DNA from: Anastatus disparis
Lineage: Eukaryota; Arthropoda; Insecta; Hymenoptera; Eupelmidae
Reading direction: 5' to 3'
Assembly: GCA_017163975.1 (NCBI GenBank)
Contig: JAFFSR010000317.1
Coordinates: forward strand, 62,001 to 126,000
DNA: 64,000 bases
Of this stretch, positions 43,381-57,050 are shown piece after piece (positions within the stretch are counted from its first letter, which is position 1; every line of letters begins with the position of its first letter). The notes under the pieces are model-generated. The model searched no databases. It was not told the DNA's origin and saw nothing but the letters and a program-made list of their open reading frames with translations. Position numbers and translations under genes: made by a program.

Positions 43381-46300
43381 TATGCTTTAAGGGTCTATGG
43401 GTTTATGGTTCATAGGTTTATGGTTCATCGGTTTACGGCTTATGGGTTTATAGTTTATTGGTTTAGGCTTCAAGGGTCTATGTATTATGGTTTATAGGTT
43501 TATGGATTTCTGGTTCTTGTATTTGGGTTTTTGGTTTATGGGTTTATAGTATACGTGTTTATGGGTTTATGGCTTTATAGTTTATGGGTTTATTATTCAT
43601 AGTTTTATTGTTTCTGGATTTATGGGTTTACGGGTTTATGAGTTTATGGTTTATGGGTCTATACTTTAAGGGTTTATGGGTTTGTGGTTTATCTGTTTAT
43701 GGTTTTTGGATTTCGGTTTACGGATTTATGGTTTATGGGTTTAGGTTAATAGGTTTATGAGTTTATGGGTTTATGGTTTATAACTTTACGACTTATGGGT
43801 TTATAAGTTTACGATTTATGAGTTCATAGCTTATAGGTTTATTACTTTACGCTTTATGCGTTTATTATTGATGGTTTTATTGTTTATGGATTTATGGGTA
43901 TATGGGTTTATGGTTTATGGCTTTATGCTTTAAGGGTATATGAGTTTATGGTTTATGGGCTTATGGTTCTTGGATTTGGGTCTACGGGTTTATGGTTAAT
44001 GGTTTATGAATTTATGGGTTTATGCTTTAAAGGTCTATGGGTTTTTAATTTATGGGTTTATGGATTTCGGGTTTGTGGTTTTATGGTTTATGGGTTTATG
44101 GTTCATGGTTTTATGGTTTATGGGTTCATGGGTTATGGGTTAATGGTTTATGGGTTTATGGTTTATAAGTTTATCGTTTATAGGTTTGTGGTTTATGGTT
44201 TATAGGTTTATCGTTTATGGGTTTAGGGTTTATGGGCTTATGATTTATTAGTTTATGGGTTTATGGTTTGTGAGTTTATGGTTTATAGGTTTATGGGTTA
44301 TGGGTTCATAGTTTATAGGTTCATGGCGTTACTATTTATGGGTTTATTATTAATGGTTTTATTGTTTCTGGATTTATGGGTTGACGAGTTTATGGTTCAT
44401 GAGTTTATGGTTTATGGGTATATACTTTAAGGGTTTATGGGTTTGTGGTTTATGTGTTTATGGTTTTTGGATTTCGGTTTACGGGTTTATAGTTTATGGG
44501 TTTAGGTTAATAGGTTTATGAGTTTATGGGTTTATGGTTTATGGGTTTATGGGTTTATGGTTTAGGGTTTATCCACTTATGAGTTTACGATTTATAGGTT
44601 TATGGTTTTATGGTATATGGGGTTATGGTGCATGGTTTATGGGTTTATGGTTTATAGGTCATGGTTTATGGGTTTATGGTTTATAGGTTTATGGTTTTCC
44701 ATTTTAAGGTTCATGGGTTTAGGGTTTATAGGTCATGGTTTATGGGTTTATGGTTCATGGGTTTATGGTTTATGGGTTTATAATTTATGGGTTTATGGTT
44801 TATGGGTTCATGGTTTATGAGTTTATAGGTTTATGGTTTATAGCTTTATGGATTATGGGTTTATGGTCTATGGGTTTATGGGTTTATGGGTTTATGCTTT
44901 AAGGGTCTATGGGTTTATGGTTCATCGGTTTACGGTTTATGGGTTTATGGTTTATTGGTTTAGGCTTCAAGGGTCTATGTATTATTGTTTATAGGTTAAT
45001 GGATTTCTGGTTTTGGATTTGGGATTTTGGTTTATGGGTCTATAGTTTACGGGTTTATGGGTTTATGGTTTATAGGCTTATGGTCTATGGGTTTATGGTT
45101 TATGGGTTTAGGGTTCATAGGCTTATGATTTATTAGTTTATGGGTTCATGGTTTGTGAGTTTATGGTTTATAGGTTCATGGGTTTATGGGTTATGGGTTC
45201 ATAGTTTATAGGTTTATTGCTCTACTATTTATGGTTTTATTATTTATGGCTTCATTATTTATGATATATGGGTTAATGGATTATGAGTTCATGGTTTATG
45301 GGTTTATGCTTTAAGGGTTTATGAGTTTATGGTTTATGGGATTTGTGGTTCTCGGATTTGGGTTTACGGGTTTATGATATATGGTTTATGAGTTTATGGT
45401 TTATGGGTTTATACTTTGAGAGTTTATGGGTTTGTGGTTTATGTGTTTATAGTTCTTGGATTTGGGTTTACGGGTTTATGGTTCATGGGTTTATGGTATA
45501 TAGGTTTATGGGCTTATGGGTTTGTCGTTTATAGGTTTATGGTTTATGGGTTTATGATTTATGGGTTAATGGGTTATTGGTTTATGGTTCTTGGATTTGG
45601 GTTTATGCTTTATGGGTATATAGTTTATGGGTTTATGGGTATATGGTTTATAACTTTACGAGTTATGGGTTTATAAGTTTACGATTTATGGGTTCGTAGT
45701 TTTTAGGCTCATTACTTTACGCTTTATGGGTTTATTATTGATGGTTTGATTGTTTATGGTTTATGGGTTTATGCTTTAAGGGTATATGAGTTTATGGTTT
45801 ATGGGTTTATGGTTCTTGGATTTAGGTTTACGGGTTTATGGTTTATGGTTTATGAGTTTATGGTTTATGAGTTTATACTTTAAGGGTTTATGGGTTTGTG
45901 GTTTATGTGTTCATGATTCTTGGATTTGAGTTTACGGGTTTATGGTTTATGGGTTTATACGTTTATAGGTTTATGGTTTATGGGTTTATGGGTTTATGGG
46001 TTTATGATTTATGGGTTAATGGGTTAATGGTTCATGGTTCTTGGATTTGGGGTATGCTTTATGGGTTTATAGTTTATGGGTTTATTGTTTATGGGTTTAT
46101 GGTTTTATGGGTTCATAGCTTATGGGTTTATAGGTTCACGGTTTATAGTTTTAAGGTTTATGGGTTTAGGGTTAATGGGTTATGGTTTATGGGCTTATGG
46201 TTTATGGGTTTATGGTTCATGGGTATAGTTTATGGGTTCATGGTTAATGGGTTTATGGTGTATGCGTTCATGGTTTATGGGTTTATGGGTTAAGGGTTTA

Positions 46301-49300
46301 TAGTTTACGGGTTCATGGGTTTATGGTTTATGGGTTCATGGTTTATTGGTTTATGGTTTATGGGTTTATGGTTTATGGGTTTATGGGTTTATGAGTTTAT
46401 GGGTTTATGGGTTTATGGTTTATAGGTTTATGGTTTATGGGTTTATGGTTTATGGGTTTATGGGTTTATGCTTTAAAGGTCTATGGGTTTATGGTTAATG
46501 GGTTTATAGTTAATCAGTCTACGGTTTATAGGTTTATAGTTTATGGGTTTAGGCTTTAAGGGTCTATGGATTTATGGTTTATAGGTTCATGGATTTCTGG
46601 TTCTTCGATTTGGGTTTTCAGTTTATGGGTTTATAGTTTACGGGTTTATGGGTTCATGGGTTAATGGTTAATGGGTTCATGGTTTATGTGTTTATGGTTT
46701 ATAGGTTCATGGTTTATAGGCTTATGGATTATAAGTTTAGGGTTTATGGGCTTATGATTTATTAGTTTATGGGTTTATGGTTTGTTAGTTTATGGTTTAT
46801 CGGTTAATGGGTTTATGGGTTATGGGTTTATAGTTTATAGGTTCATGGCGTAACTGTTTATGGGTTTATTATTTATGGTTTTATTGTTTCTGGATTTATG
46901 GGTTTACGGGTTCATGGTCTATAAGTTTATGGTTTATGGGTTTATGGTTTATGGGTTTATGGGTTTATGGGTTTGTGGTTCATGGGTTTATGATTTATGG
47001 GTTAATGGGTTATTGGTTTATGCTTTATGGGTTTATAGTTTATGGGTTTATGGTTTATGGGTATATGGGTATAACTTGACAAGTTATGGGTTTATAAGTG
47101 TACGATTTATGGGTTCATAGTTTATAGGTTTATCACTTTACGCTTTATGGGTTTATTATTGATGGTTTTATTGTGTATGGATTCATGGGTTTATGGTTTT
47201 ATGGTTTATGAGTTTATGGTTTATGAGTTTATGCTTTAAGGGTCTATGGGTTTATGGTTCATGGGTTTATGGTTCATCGGTTTACGGCTTATGGGTTTAT
47301 AGTTTATTGGTTTAGGCTTCAAGGGTCTATGTATTATGGTTTATAGGTTTATGGATTTCTGGTTCTTGTATTTGGGTTTTTGGTTTATGGGTTTATAGTA
47401 TACGTGTTTATGGGTTTATGGCTTTATAGTTTATGGGTTTATTATTCATAGTTTTATTGTTTCTGGATTTATGGGTTTACGGGTTTATGAGTTTATGGTT
47501 TATGGGTCTATACTTTAAGGGTTTATGGGTTTGTGGTTTATCTGTTTATGGTTTTTGGATTTCGGTTTACGGATTTATGGTTTATGGGTTTAGGTTAATA
47601 GGTTTATGAGTTTATGGGTTTATGGTTTATAACTTTACGATATATGGGTTTATAAGTTTACGATTTATGAGTTCATAGCTTATAGGTTTATTACTTTACG
47701 CTTTATGCGTTTATTATTGATGGTTTTATTGTTTATGGATTTATGGGTATATGGGTTTATGGTTTATGGCTTTATGCTTTAAGGGTATATGAGTTTATGG
47801 TTTATGGGCTTATGGTTCTTGGATTTGGGTCTACGGGTTTATGGTTAATGGTTTATGAATTTATGGGTTTATGCTTTAAAGGTCTATGGGTTTTTAATTT
47901 ATGGGTTTATGGATTTTGGGTTTGTGGTTTTATGGTTTATGGGTTTATGGTTCATGGTTTTATGGTTTATGGGTTCATGGGTTATGGGTTAATGGTTTAT
48001 GGGTTTATGGTTCATAAGTTTATCGTTTATAGGTTTGTGGTTTATGGTTTATAGGTTTATCGTTTATGGGTTTAGGGTTTATGGGCTTATGATTTATTAG
48101 TTTATGGGTTTATGGTTTGTGAGTTTATGGTTTATAGGTTTATGGGTTATGGGTTCATAGTTTATAGGTTCATGGCGTTACTATTTATGGGTTTATTATT
48201 AATGGTTTTATTGTTTCTGGATTTATGGGTTGACGAGTTTATGGTTCATGAGTTTATGGTTTGTGGGTATATACTTTAAGGGTTTATGGGTTTGTGGTTT
48301 ATGTGTTTATGGTTTTTGGATTTCGGTTTACGGGTTTATAGTTTATGGGTTTAGGTTAATAGGTTTATGAGTTTATGGGTTTATGGTTTATGGGTTTATG
48401 GGTTTATGGTTTAGGGTTTATCCACTTATGAGTTTAAGATTTATAGGTTTATGGTTTTATGGTATATGGGGTTATGGTGCATGGTTTATGGGTTTATGGT
48501 TTATAGGTCATGGTTTATGGGTTTATGGTTTATAGGTTTATGGTTTTCCATTTTAAGGTTCATGGGTTTAGGGTTTATAGGTCATGGTTTATGGGTTTAT
48601 GGTTCATGGGTTTATGGTTTATGGGTTTATAATTTATGGGTTTATGGTTTATGGGTTCATGGTTTATGAGTTTATAGGTTTATGGTTTATAGCTTTATGG
48701 ATTATGGGTTTATGGTCTATGGGTTTATGGGTTTATGGGTTTATGCTTTAAGGGTCTATGGGTTTATGGTTCATCGGTTTACGGTTTATGGGTTTATGGT
48801 TTATTGGTTTAGGCTTCAAGGGTCTATGTATTATTGTTTATAGGTTAATGGATTTCTGGTTTTGGATTTGGGATTTTGGTTTATGGGTCTATAGTTTACG
48901 GGTTTATGGGTTTATGGTTTATAGGCTTATGGTCTATGGGTTTATGGTTTATGGGTTTATGGTTTATGGTTTATGGGTTTAGGGTTCATAGGCTTATGAT
49001 TTATTAGTTTATGGGTTCATGGTTTGTGAGTTTATGGTTTATAGGTTCATGGGTTTATGGGTTATGGGTTCATAGTTTATAGGTTTATTGCTCTACTATT
49101 TATGGTTTTATTATTTATGGCTTTATTATTTATGATATATGGGTTAATGGATTATGAGTTCATGGTTTATGGGTTTATGCTTTAAGGGTTTATGAGTTTA
49201 TGGTTTATGGGATTTGTGGTTCTCGGATTTGGGTTTACGGGTTTATGATATATGGTTTATGAGTTTATGGTTTATGGGTTTATACTTTGAGAGTTTATGG

Positions 49301-51095
49301 GTTTGTGGTTTATGTGTTTATAGTTCTTGGATTTGGGTTTACGGGTTTATGGTTCATGGGTTTATGGTATATAGGTTTATGGGCTTATGGGTTTGTCGTT
49401 TATAGGTTTATGGTTTATGGGTTTATGATTTATGGGTTAATGGGTTATTGGTTTATGGTTCTTGGATTTGGGTTTATGCTTTATGGGTATATAGTTTATG
49501 GGTTTATGGGTATATGGTTTATAACTTTACGAGTTATGGGTTTATAAGTTTACGATTTATGGGTTCGTAGTTTTTAGGCTCATTACTTTACGCTTTATGG
49601 GTTTATTATTGATGGTTTGATTGTTTATGGTTTATGGGTTTATGCTTTAAGGGTATATGAGTTTATGGTTTATGGGTTTATGGTTCTTGGATTTAGGTTT
49701 ACGGGTTTATGGTTTATGGTTTATGAGTTTATGGTTTTTGAGTTTATACTTTAAGGGTTTATGGGTTTGTGGTTTATGTGTTCATGATTCTTGGATTTGA
49801 GTTTACGGGTTTATGGTTTATGGGTTTATACGTTTATAGGTTTATGGTTTATGGGTTTATGGGTTTATGGGTTTATGATTTATGGGTTAATGGGTTAATG
49901 GTTCATGGTTCTTGGATTTGGGGTATGCTTTATGGGTTTATAGTTTATGGGTTTATTGTTTATGGGTTTATGGTTTATGGGTTCATAGCTTATGGGTTTA
50001 TAGGTTCACGGTTTATAGTTTTAAGGTTTATGGGTTTAGGGTTAATGGGTTATGGTTTATGGGCTTATGGTTTATGGGTTTATGGTTCATGGGTATAGTT
50101 TATGGGTTCATGGTTAATGGGTTTATGGTTTATGCGTTCATGGTTTATGGGTTTATGGGTTAAGGGTTTATAGTTTACGGGTTCATGGGTTTATGGTTTA
50201 TGGGTTCATGGTTTATTGGTTTATGGTTTATGGGTTTATGGTTTATGGGTTTATGGGTTTATGAGTTTATGGGTTTATGGGTTTATGGTTTATAGGTTTA
50301 TGGTTTATGGGTTTATGGTTTATGGGTTTATGGGTTTATGCTTTAAAGGTCTATGGGTTTATGGTTAATGGGTTTATAGTTAATCAGTCTACGGTTTATA
50401 GGTTTATAGTTTATGGGTTTAGGCTTTAAGGGTCTATGGATTTATGGTTTATAGGTTCATGGATTTCTGGTTCTTCGATTTGGGTTTTCAGTTTATGGGT
50501 TTATAGTTTACGGGTTTATGGGTTCATGGGTTAATGGTTAATGGGTTCATGGTTTATGTGTTTATGGTTTATAGGTTCATGGTTTATAGGCTTATGGATT
50601 ATAAGTTTAGGGTTTATGGGCTTATGATTTATTAGTTTATGGGTTTATGGTTTGTTAGTTTATGGTTTATCGGTTAATGGGTTTATGGGTTATGGGTTTA
50701 TAGTTTATAGGTTCATGGCGTAACTGTTTATGGGTTTATTATTTATGGTTTTATTGTTTCTGGATTTATGGGTTTACGGGTTCATGGTCTATAAGTTTAT
50801 GGTTTATGGGTTTATGGTTTATGGGTTTATGGGTTTATGGGTTTGTGGTTCATGGGTTTATGATTTATGGTTTAATGGGTTATTGGTTTATGCTTTATGG
50901 GTTTATAGTTTATGGGTTTATGGTTTATGGGTATATGGGTATAACTTGACAAGTTATGGGTTTATAAGTGTACGATTTATGGGTTCATAGTTTATAGGTT
51001 TATCACTTTACGCTTTATGGGTTTATTATTGATGGTTTTATTGTGTATGGATTTATGGGTTTATGGTTTTATGGTTTATGAGTTTATGGTTTATG
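43381..51095 (+). repeat. Tandem duplication of a 3.85-kb higher-order unit
   Basis: 43381-47229 and 47230-51095 are two directly adjacent copies with only few differences. Offsets are constant at 3849 bp from 43381 to about 45100, then 3871 bp after a 22-bp gain (near 48960), and 3870 bp further on. Marker blocks such as GATTCTTGGATTTGAGTTTA (45912 and 49783) and GGTATAACTTGACAAGTTAT (47068 and 50938) occur once in each copy. The identity is much higher than between older parts of the array, so this is a recent unequal exchange. Confidence 0.9.
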
Positions 51096-54000
51096 GGTTT
51101 ATGCTCCAAGGGTATATGAGTTTATGGTTCATGGGTTAATGGTTCTTGAATTTGGGTCTATGGGTTTATGGTTTATGGTTTATGAGTTTATGGTTTATGG
51201 GTTTATGGTTCATCGGTTTACGGTTTATAAGTTTATGGTTTATGGGTTTAGGCTTTGAGGGTTTATGGATTCATGGTTTATAGGTTTATGGATTTCTGGT
51301 TCTTGTTATTGGGTTTTTAGTTTATAAGTTTATCGTTTATGGGTTTATGGTTTATGGTTTATGGGTTTATGGTTTATGGTTTATGGGTTTATGGTTCATC
51401 GGTTTACGGTTTATGGGTTCATGGTTTATTGGTTCAGGCTTTAAGGGTCCATGTATTATGGTTTATAGGTTTATGAATTACTAGTTTTTGGATTTGTATT
51501 TTTGGTTTATGGGTTTATAGTTTACGGGTTTATGGGTTCATGGTTTTTAGGTTTCTGGTCTATTGGTTTATGGTTTATGGGTTTATAGTTTATGGGTTTA
51601 TGGGTTTATGGTTTATGGGTTTAGGGTTTATAGGCTTATGATTTATTAGTTTATGAGTTTATGGTTTGTAGGTTTATGGTTTATAGGATTATAGGTTTAT
51701 GTGTTATGGGTTCATAGTTTATAGGTTTATTGCTTTACTATTTATGGGTTTATTGTTTATGGGTTTATGGTTTATGGGTTCATAGCTTATGGGTTTATAG
51801 GTTCACGGTTTATAGTTTTAAGGTTTATGGGTTTAGGGTTAATGGGTTATGGTTTATGGGCTTATGGTTTATGGGTTTATGGTTCATGGGTATAGTTTAT
51901 GGGTTCATGGTTAATGGGTTTATGGTTTATGCGTTCATGGTTTGGGGTTTATGGGTTAAGGGTTTATAGTTTACGGGTTCATGGGTTTATGGTTTATGGG
52001 TTCATGGTTTATTGGTTTATGGTTTATGGGTTTATGGTTTATGGGTTTATGGGTTTATGAGTTTATGGGTTTATGGGTTTATGGTTTATAGGTTTATGGT
52101 TTATGGGTTTATGGTTTATGGGTTTATGGGTTTATGCTTTAAAGGTCTATGGGTTTATGGTTAATGGGTTTATAGTTAATCAGTCTACGGTTTATAGGTT
52201 TATAGTTTATGGGTTTAGGCTTTAAGGGTCTATGGATTTATGGTTTATAGGTTCATGGATTTCTGGTTCTTCGATTTGGGTTTTCAGTTTATGGGTTTAT
52301 AGTTTACGGGTTTATGGGTTCATGGGTTAATGGTTAATGGGTTCATGGTTTATGTGTTTATGGTTTATAGGTTCATGGTTTATAGGCTTATGGATTATAA
52401 GTTTAGGGTTTATGGGCTTATGATTTATTAGTTTATGGGTTTATGGTTTGTTAGTTTATGGTTTATCGGTTAATGGGTTTATGGGTTATGGGTTTATAGT
52501 TTATAGGTTCATGGCGTAACTGTTTATGGGTTTATTATTTATGGTTTTATTGTTTCTGGATTTATGGGTTTACGGGTTCATGGTCTATAAGTTTATGGTT
52601 TATGGGTTTATGGTTTATGGGTTTATGGGTTTATGGGTTTGTGGTTCATGGGTTTATGATTTATGGGTTAATGGGTTATTGGTTTATGCTTTATGGGTTT
52701 ATAGTTTATGGGTTTATGGTTTATGGGTATATGGGTATAACTTGACAAGTTATGGGTTTATAAGTGTACGATTTATGGGTTCATAGTTTATAGGTTTATC
52801 ACTTTACGCTTTATGGGTTTATTATTGATGGTTTTATTGTGTATGGATTTATGGGTTTATGGTTTTATGGTTTATGAGTTTATGGTTTATGGGTTTATGC
52901 TCCAAGGGTATATGAGTTTATGGTTCATGGGTTAATGGTTCTTGAATGTGGGTCTATGGGTTTATGGTTTATGGTTTATGAGTTTATGGTTTATGGGTTT
53001 ATGGTTCATCGGTTTACGGTTTATAAGTTTATGGTTTATGGGTTTAGGCTTTGAGGGTTTATGGATTCATGGTTTATAGGTTTATGGATTTCTGGTTCTT
53101 GTTATTGGGTTTTTAGTTTATAAGTTTATCGTTTATGGGTTTATGGTTTATGGTTTATGGGTTTATGGTTCATCGGTTTACGGTTTATGGGTTCATGGTT
53201 TATTGGTTCAGGCTTTAAGGGTCCATGTATTATGGTTTATAGGTTTATGAATTACTAGTTTTTGGATTTGTATTTTTGGTTTATGGGTTTATAGTTTACG
53301 GGTTTATGGGTTCATGGTTTTTAGGTTTCTGGTCTATTGGTTTATGGTTTATGGGTTTATAGTTTATGGGTTTATGGGTTTATGGTTTATGGGTTTAGGG
53401 TTTATAGGCTTATGATTTATTAGTTTATGAGTTTATGGTTTGTAGGTTTATGGTTTATAGGATTATAGGTTTATGTGTTATGGGTTCATAGTTTATAGGT
53501 TTATTGCTTTACTATTTATGGGTTTATTATTTATGGCTTTATTATTTATGGGTTTATGGGTTTATGGATTATAAGTTTATGGTTTATGGGTTTATGCTTT
53601 GAGGGTTTATGAGTTTATGGTTTATGGGTTTATGGTTCTTGAATTTGGGGTATGCTTTATGGGTTTATAGTTTATGGGTTCATCGTTTATGGGTTTATGG
53701 TTTATGGGTTCATAGCTTATGGGTTTATAGGTTCATGGTTTATAGTTTTAAGGTTTATGGGTCTAGGGTTAATGGGTTATGGTTTATGGGCTTATGGTTT
53801 ATGGGTTTATGGTTCATGGGTATAGTTTATGGGTTCATGGTTAATGGGTTTATGGTTTATGCGTTTATGGTTTATGGGTTTATGGGTTAAGGGTTTATAG
53901 TTTACGGGTTCATGGGTTTATGGGTTTATGGTTTATTGGTTTATGGTTTATGGGTTTATGGTTTATGGGTTTATGGTTTATGGGTTTATGGCTTTATGAG

Positions 54001-55000
54001 TTTATGGGTTTATGGGTTTATGGTTTATAGGTTTATGGTTTATGGGTTTATGGTTTATGGGTTTATGGGTTTACGCTTTAAAGGTCTATGGGTTTATGGT
54101 CAATGGGTTTATAGTTTATCAGTCTACGGTTCATAGGTTTATAGTTTATGGGTTTAGGCTTTAAGGGTCTATGGATTTATGGTTTATAGGTTCATGGATT
54201 TCTGGTTCTTCGATTTGGGTTTTCAGTTTATGGGTTTATAGTTTACGGGTTTATGGGTTTATGGGTTAATGGTCAATGGGTTTATGGTTTATGTGTTTAT
54301 GGTTTATAGGTTCATGGTTTATAGGCTTATGGATTATGGGTTTAGGGTTTATGGGCTTATGATTTATTAGTTTATGGGTTTATGGTTTGTTAGTTTATGG
54401 TTTATAGGTTAATGGGTTTATGGGTTATGGGTTTATAGTTTATAGGTTCATGGCGTTACTGTATATGGGTTTATTATTTATGGTTTTATTGTTTCTGGAT
54501 TTAGGGTTTACGGGTTCATGGTCTAGAAGTTTATGGTTTATGGGTTTATGGTTTATGGGTTTATGGGTTTATGGGTCTGTGGTTCATGGGTTTATGATTT
54601 ATGGGTTAATGGGTTATTGGTTTATGCTTTATGGGTTTATAGTTTATGGGTTTATGGTTTATGGGTATATGGGTATAACTTGACAAGTTATGGGTTTATA
54701 AGTGTACGATTAATGGGTTCATAGTTTATAGGTTTATCACTTTACGCTTTATGGGTTTATTATTGATGGTTTTATTGTGTATGGATTTATGGGTTTATGG
54801 TTTTATGGTTTATGAGTTTATGGTTTATGGGTTTATGCTCCAAGGGTATATGAGTTTATGGTTCATGGGTTAATGGTTCTTGGATTTGGGTCTACGGGTT
54901 TATGGTTTATGGTTTATGAGTTTATGGTTTATGGGTTTATGGTTCATCGGTTTACGGTTCATAAGTTTATGGTTTATGGGCTTAGGCTTTGAGGGTTTAT
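49950..55000 (+). repeat. Three copies of a 1.8-1.9 kb higher-order unit
   Basis: Sequence around GGTTCATAGCTTATGGGTTT recurs at about 49980, 51775 and 53705. GGTATAACTTGACAAGTTAT recurs at about 50938, 52734 and 54670, and TATGCTCCAAGGGTATATGA at about 51100, 52898 and 54835. The first offset is 1796 bp, the second about 1.9 kb with indels. This unit overlaps the second copy of the 3.85-kb unit, so at least two rounds of amplification with different breakpoints occurred. Confidence 0.85.
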
Positions 55001-56579
55001 GGATTCATGGTTTATAGGTTTATGGATTTCTGGTTCTTGTATTTGGGTTTTTAGTTTATGGGTTTATAGTTTACGGGTTTATGGGTTTATGGTTTATGGG
55101 TTTATGGTTTATGGGTTTATGGTTCATGGGTTTATGGTTCATGGGTTTATGGTTCATGGGTTTATGGTTTATAAGTTTATCGTTTATGGGTTTATGGTTT
55201 ATGGTTTATGGGTTTATAGTTCATCGGTTTACGGTTTATGGGTTCATGGTTTATTGGTTCAGGCTTTAAGGGTCCATGTATTATGGTTTATAGGTTTATG
55301 AATTACTAGTTTTTGGATTTGGATTTTTGGTTTATGGGTTTATAGTTTACGGGTTTATGGGTTTATGGTTTTTAGGTTTCTGGTCTATTGGTTTATGGTT
55401 TATGGGTTTATGGTTTATGGGTTTATGGGTTTATGGTTAATGGGTTTAGGGTTTATAGGCTTATGATTTATTAGTTTATGAGTTTATGGTTTGTAGGTTT
55501 ATGGTTTATAGGATTATAGGTTTATGGGATATGGGTTTATAGTTTATAGGTTTATTGCTTTACTATTTATGGGTTTATTATTTATGGCTTCATTATTTAT
55601 GGGTTTATGGGTTTATGGATTATGAGTTTATGGTTTATGGGTTTATGCTTTGAGGGTTTATGAGTTTATGGTTTATGGGTTTATGGTTCTTGGATTTGGG
55701 TTTACGGGTTTATGGTTTATTGTTTATGAGTTTATGGTTCATGGGTTTATATTTAAAGGGTTTTATGAGTTTGTGGTTTATGTGGTTATGGTTCTTGGAT
55801 TTGTGTTTACGGACTTATGGTTTATTGGTTTATGGTTTATAGGTTAATGGGTTCATAGGTTTGTGGTTTATGGGTTTATGGGTTTATGATTTATGGTTTA
55901 ATGGGTTATTGGTTTATGGTTCTTGGATTTGGGTTTATGCTTTTTGGGTTAATAGTTTATGGTTTTATGGTTTATGGGTATATGGTTTATAACTTTACGA
56001 GTTATGGGTTTATAAGTTTACGATTTATAGGTTCATAATTAATAGGTTTATTTCTTTACGCTTGATGGGTTTATTATAGATAGTTTTATCGTTTATGGAT
56101 TTATGGGTTTATGGTTTATGAGTTTATGGTTTATGGTTTATGGGTTTATTGTTTAAGGGTATATGAGTTCATGGTTTATGGGTTTATGGTTCTTGAATTT
56201 GGGTTTACGGGTTTATGGTTTATGGTTTATGAGTTTATGGTTTATGGGTTTATACTTTAAGGGTTTATGGGTTTGTGGTTTATGTGTTTATGATTCTTGG
56301 ATTTCGGTTTACGGGTTTATGGCTTATGGGTTTATAGGTTTATTGTTTATGAGTTTATGGTTTATGGGTTTATACTTTAAGGGTTTTATGGGTTTGTGGT
56401 TTATGTGTTTATGGTTCTTGGATTTGGGTTTACGGACTTATGGTTTATTGGTTTATGGTTTATAGGTCAATGGGTTTATAGGTTTGTGGTTTATGGGTTT
56501 ATGGTTTATGGGTTTATGATTTATATCTTAGAGTACTCGCATGAATCAAATTATTCAAAGAAATGTGAATTACCTTGAT

Positions 56580-57050
56580 AACTCAAGTTACTCAAAGATA
56601 TAGGTGGTTTTTTTATTAATATTTTTTGTAGAAACTGGTTTATCTTTTATTTATTTTTTGGAGCGGGGGCTTTCCCTTCCCGCCAACTCCGGTAGGTGCT
56701 TTGCCACATTTTTATTTTCATGTCTTGATATATTAATGCCGCCACTCCACGTATTATCAACAAATGTATACTCAATGCAGCTGAATATGACGCCCGTGGT
56801 CTATGAAACAGTAATATATTAACCACGAACGTGAAGGTGTTTTTGACCTCGTCTTCATTGTCGCGTCTCAAGCATAAATAACGTATTCTACTTCCTTGGT
56901 TAACAATGTAATATTCTCCTTTTTCCTGAATATCGACATTTTTTTTGACTTGGAAAATATTCAGCTGATATAAGTTGTTTAAGATTGTACAGTTTAACGA
57001 TTCAATTATAATTATCACTACGTAACTATATGACTGTAATGACATATAAT
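56580..57050 (-). repeat. Unique segment of the left palindrome arm
   Basis: The minus strand is open for 132 residues (57045-56647), with FQVKKNVDIQEKGEYYIVNQ and SIHLLIIRGVAALIYQDMK. The copy in the right arm (61225-61650, + strand) keeps the same frame over about 75 codons without indels, then has a TAG (near 61535) in place of a Trp codon. Substitutions between the copies change more residues than they leave unchanged, as expected without selection. I do not recognise a family. Most likely non-coding. Confidence 0.6.

Larger units (their letters stand above)
39685..56525 (+). repeat. 16.8-kb satellite of TTTATGG/TTTATGGG words
   Basis: The + strand is nearly free of C and consists of 7- and 8-bp words (GGTTTATG, GGGTTTATG), with variants such as TTCATGG, TTTATAGG, TTTACGG and longer marker phrases (GGTTCTTGGATTTGGG, ATGCTTTAAGGGTCTATGGG, CATGGCGTTACTATTTATGG). 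Because 15 bp (7+8) is a multiple of three and no stop is formed in the + frames, many long open frames rich in Met, Val, Tyr, Gly, Phe, Leu and Trp appear; they are by-products. Marker phrases repeat at long range (see the higher-order entries). The same array is found inverted after the palindrome, at 61870-64000. Confidence 0.95.

Noticed and set aside
39794..56465. Many + strand open frames of 60-131 codons rich in Met/Val/Tyr/Gly/Trp
   Set aside because: They follow the 7-8 bp satellite words, occur in more than one frame at once, and repeat with the array. No domain, no start context.
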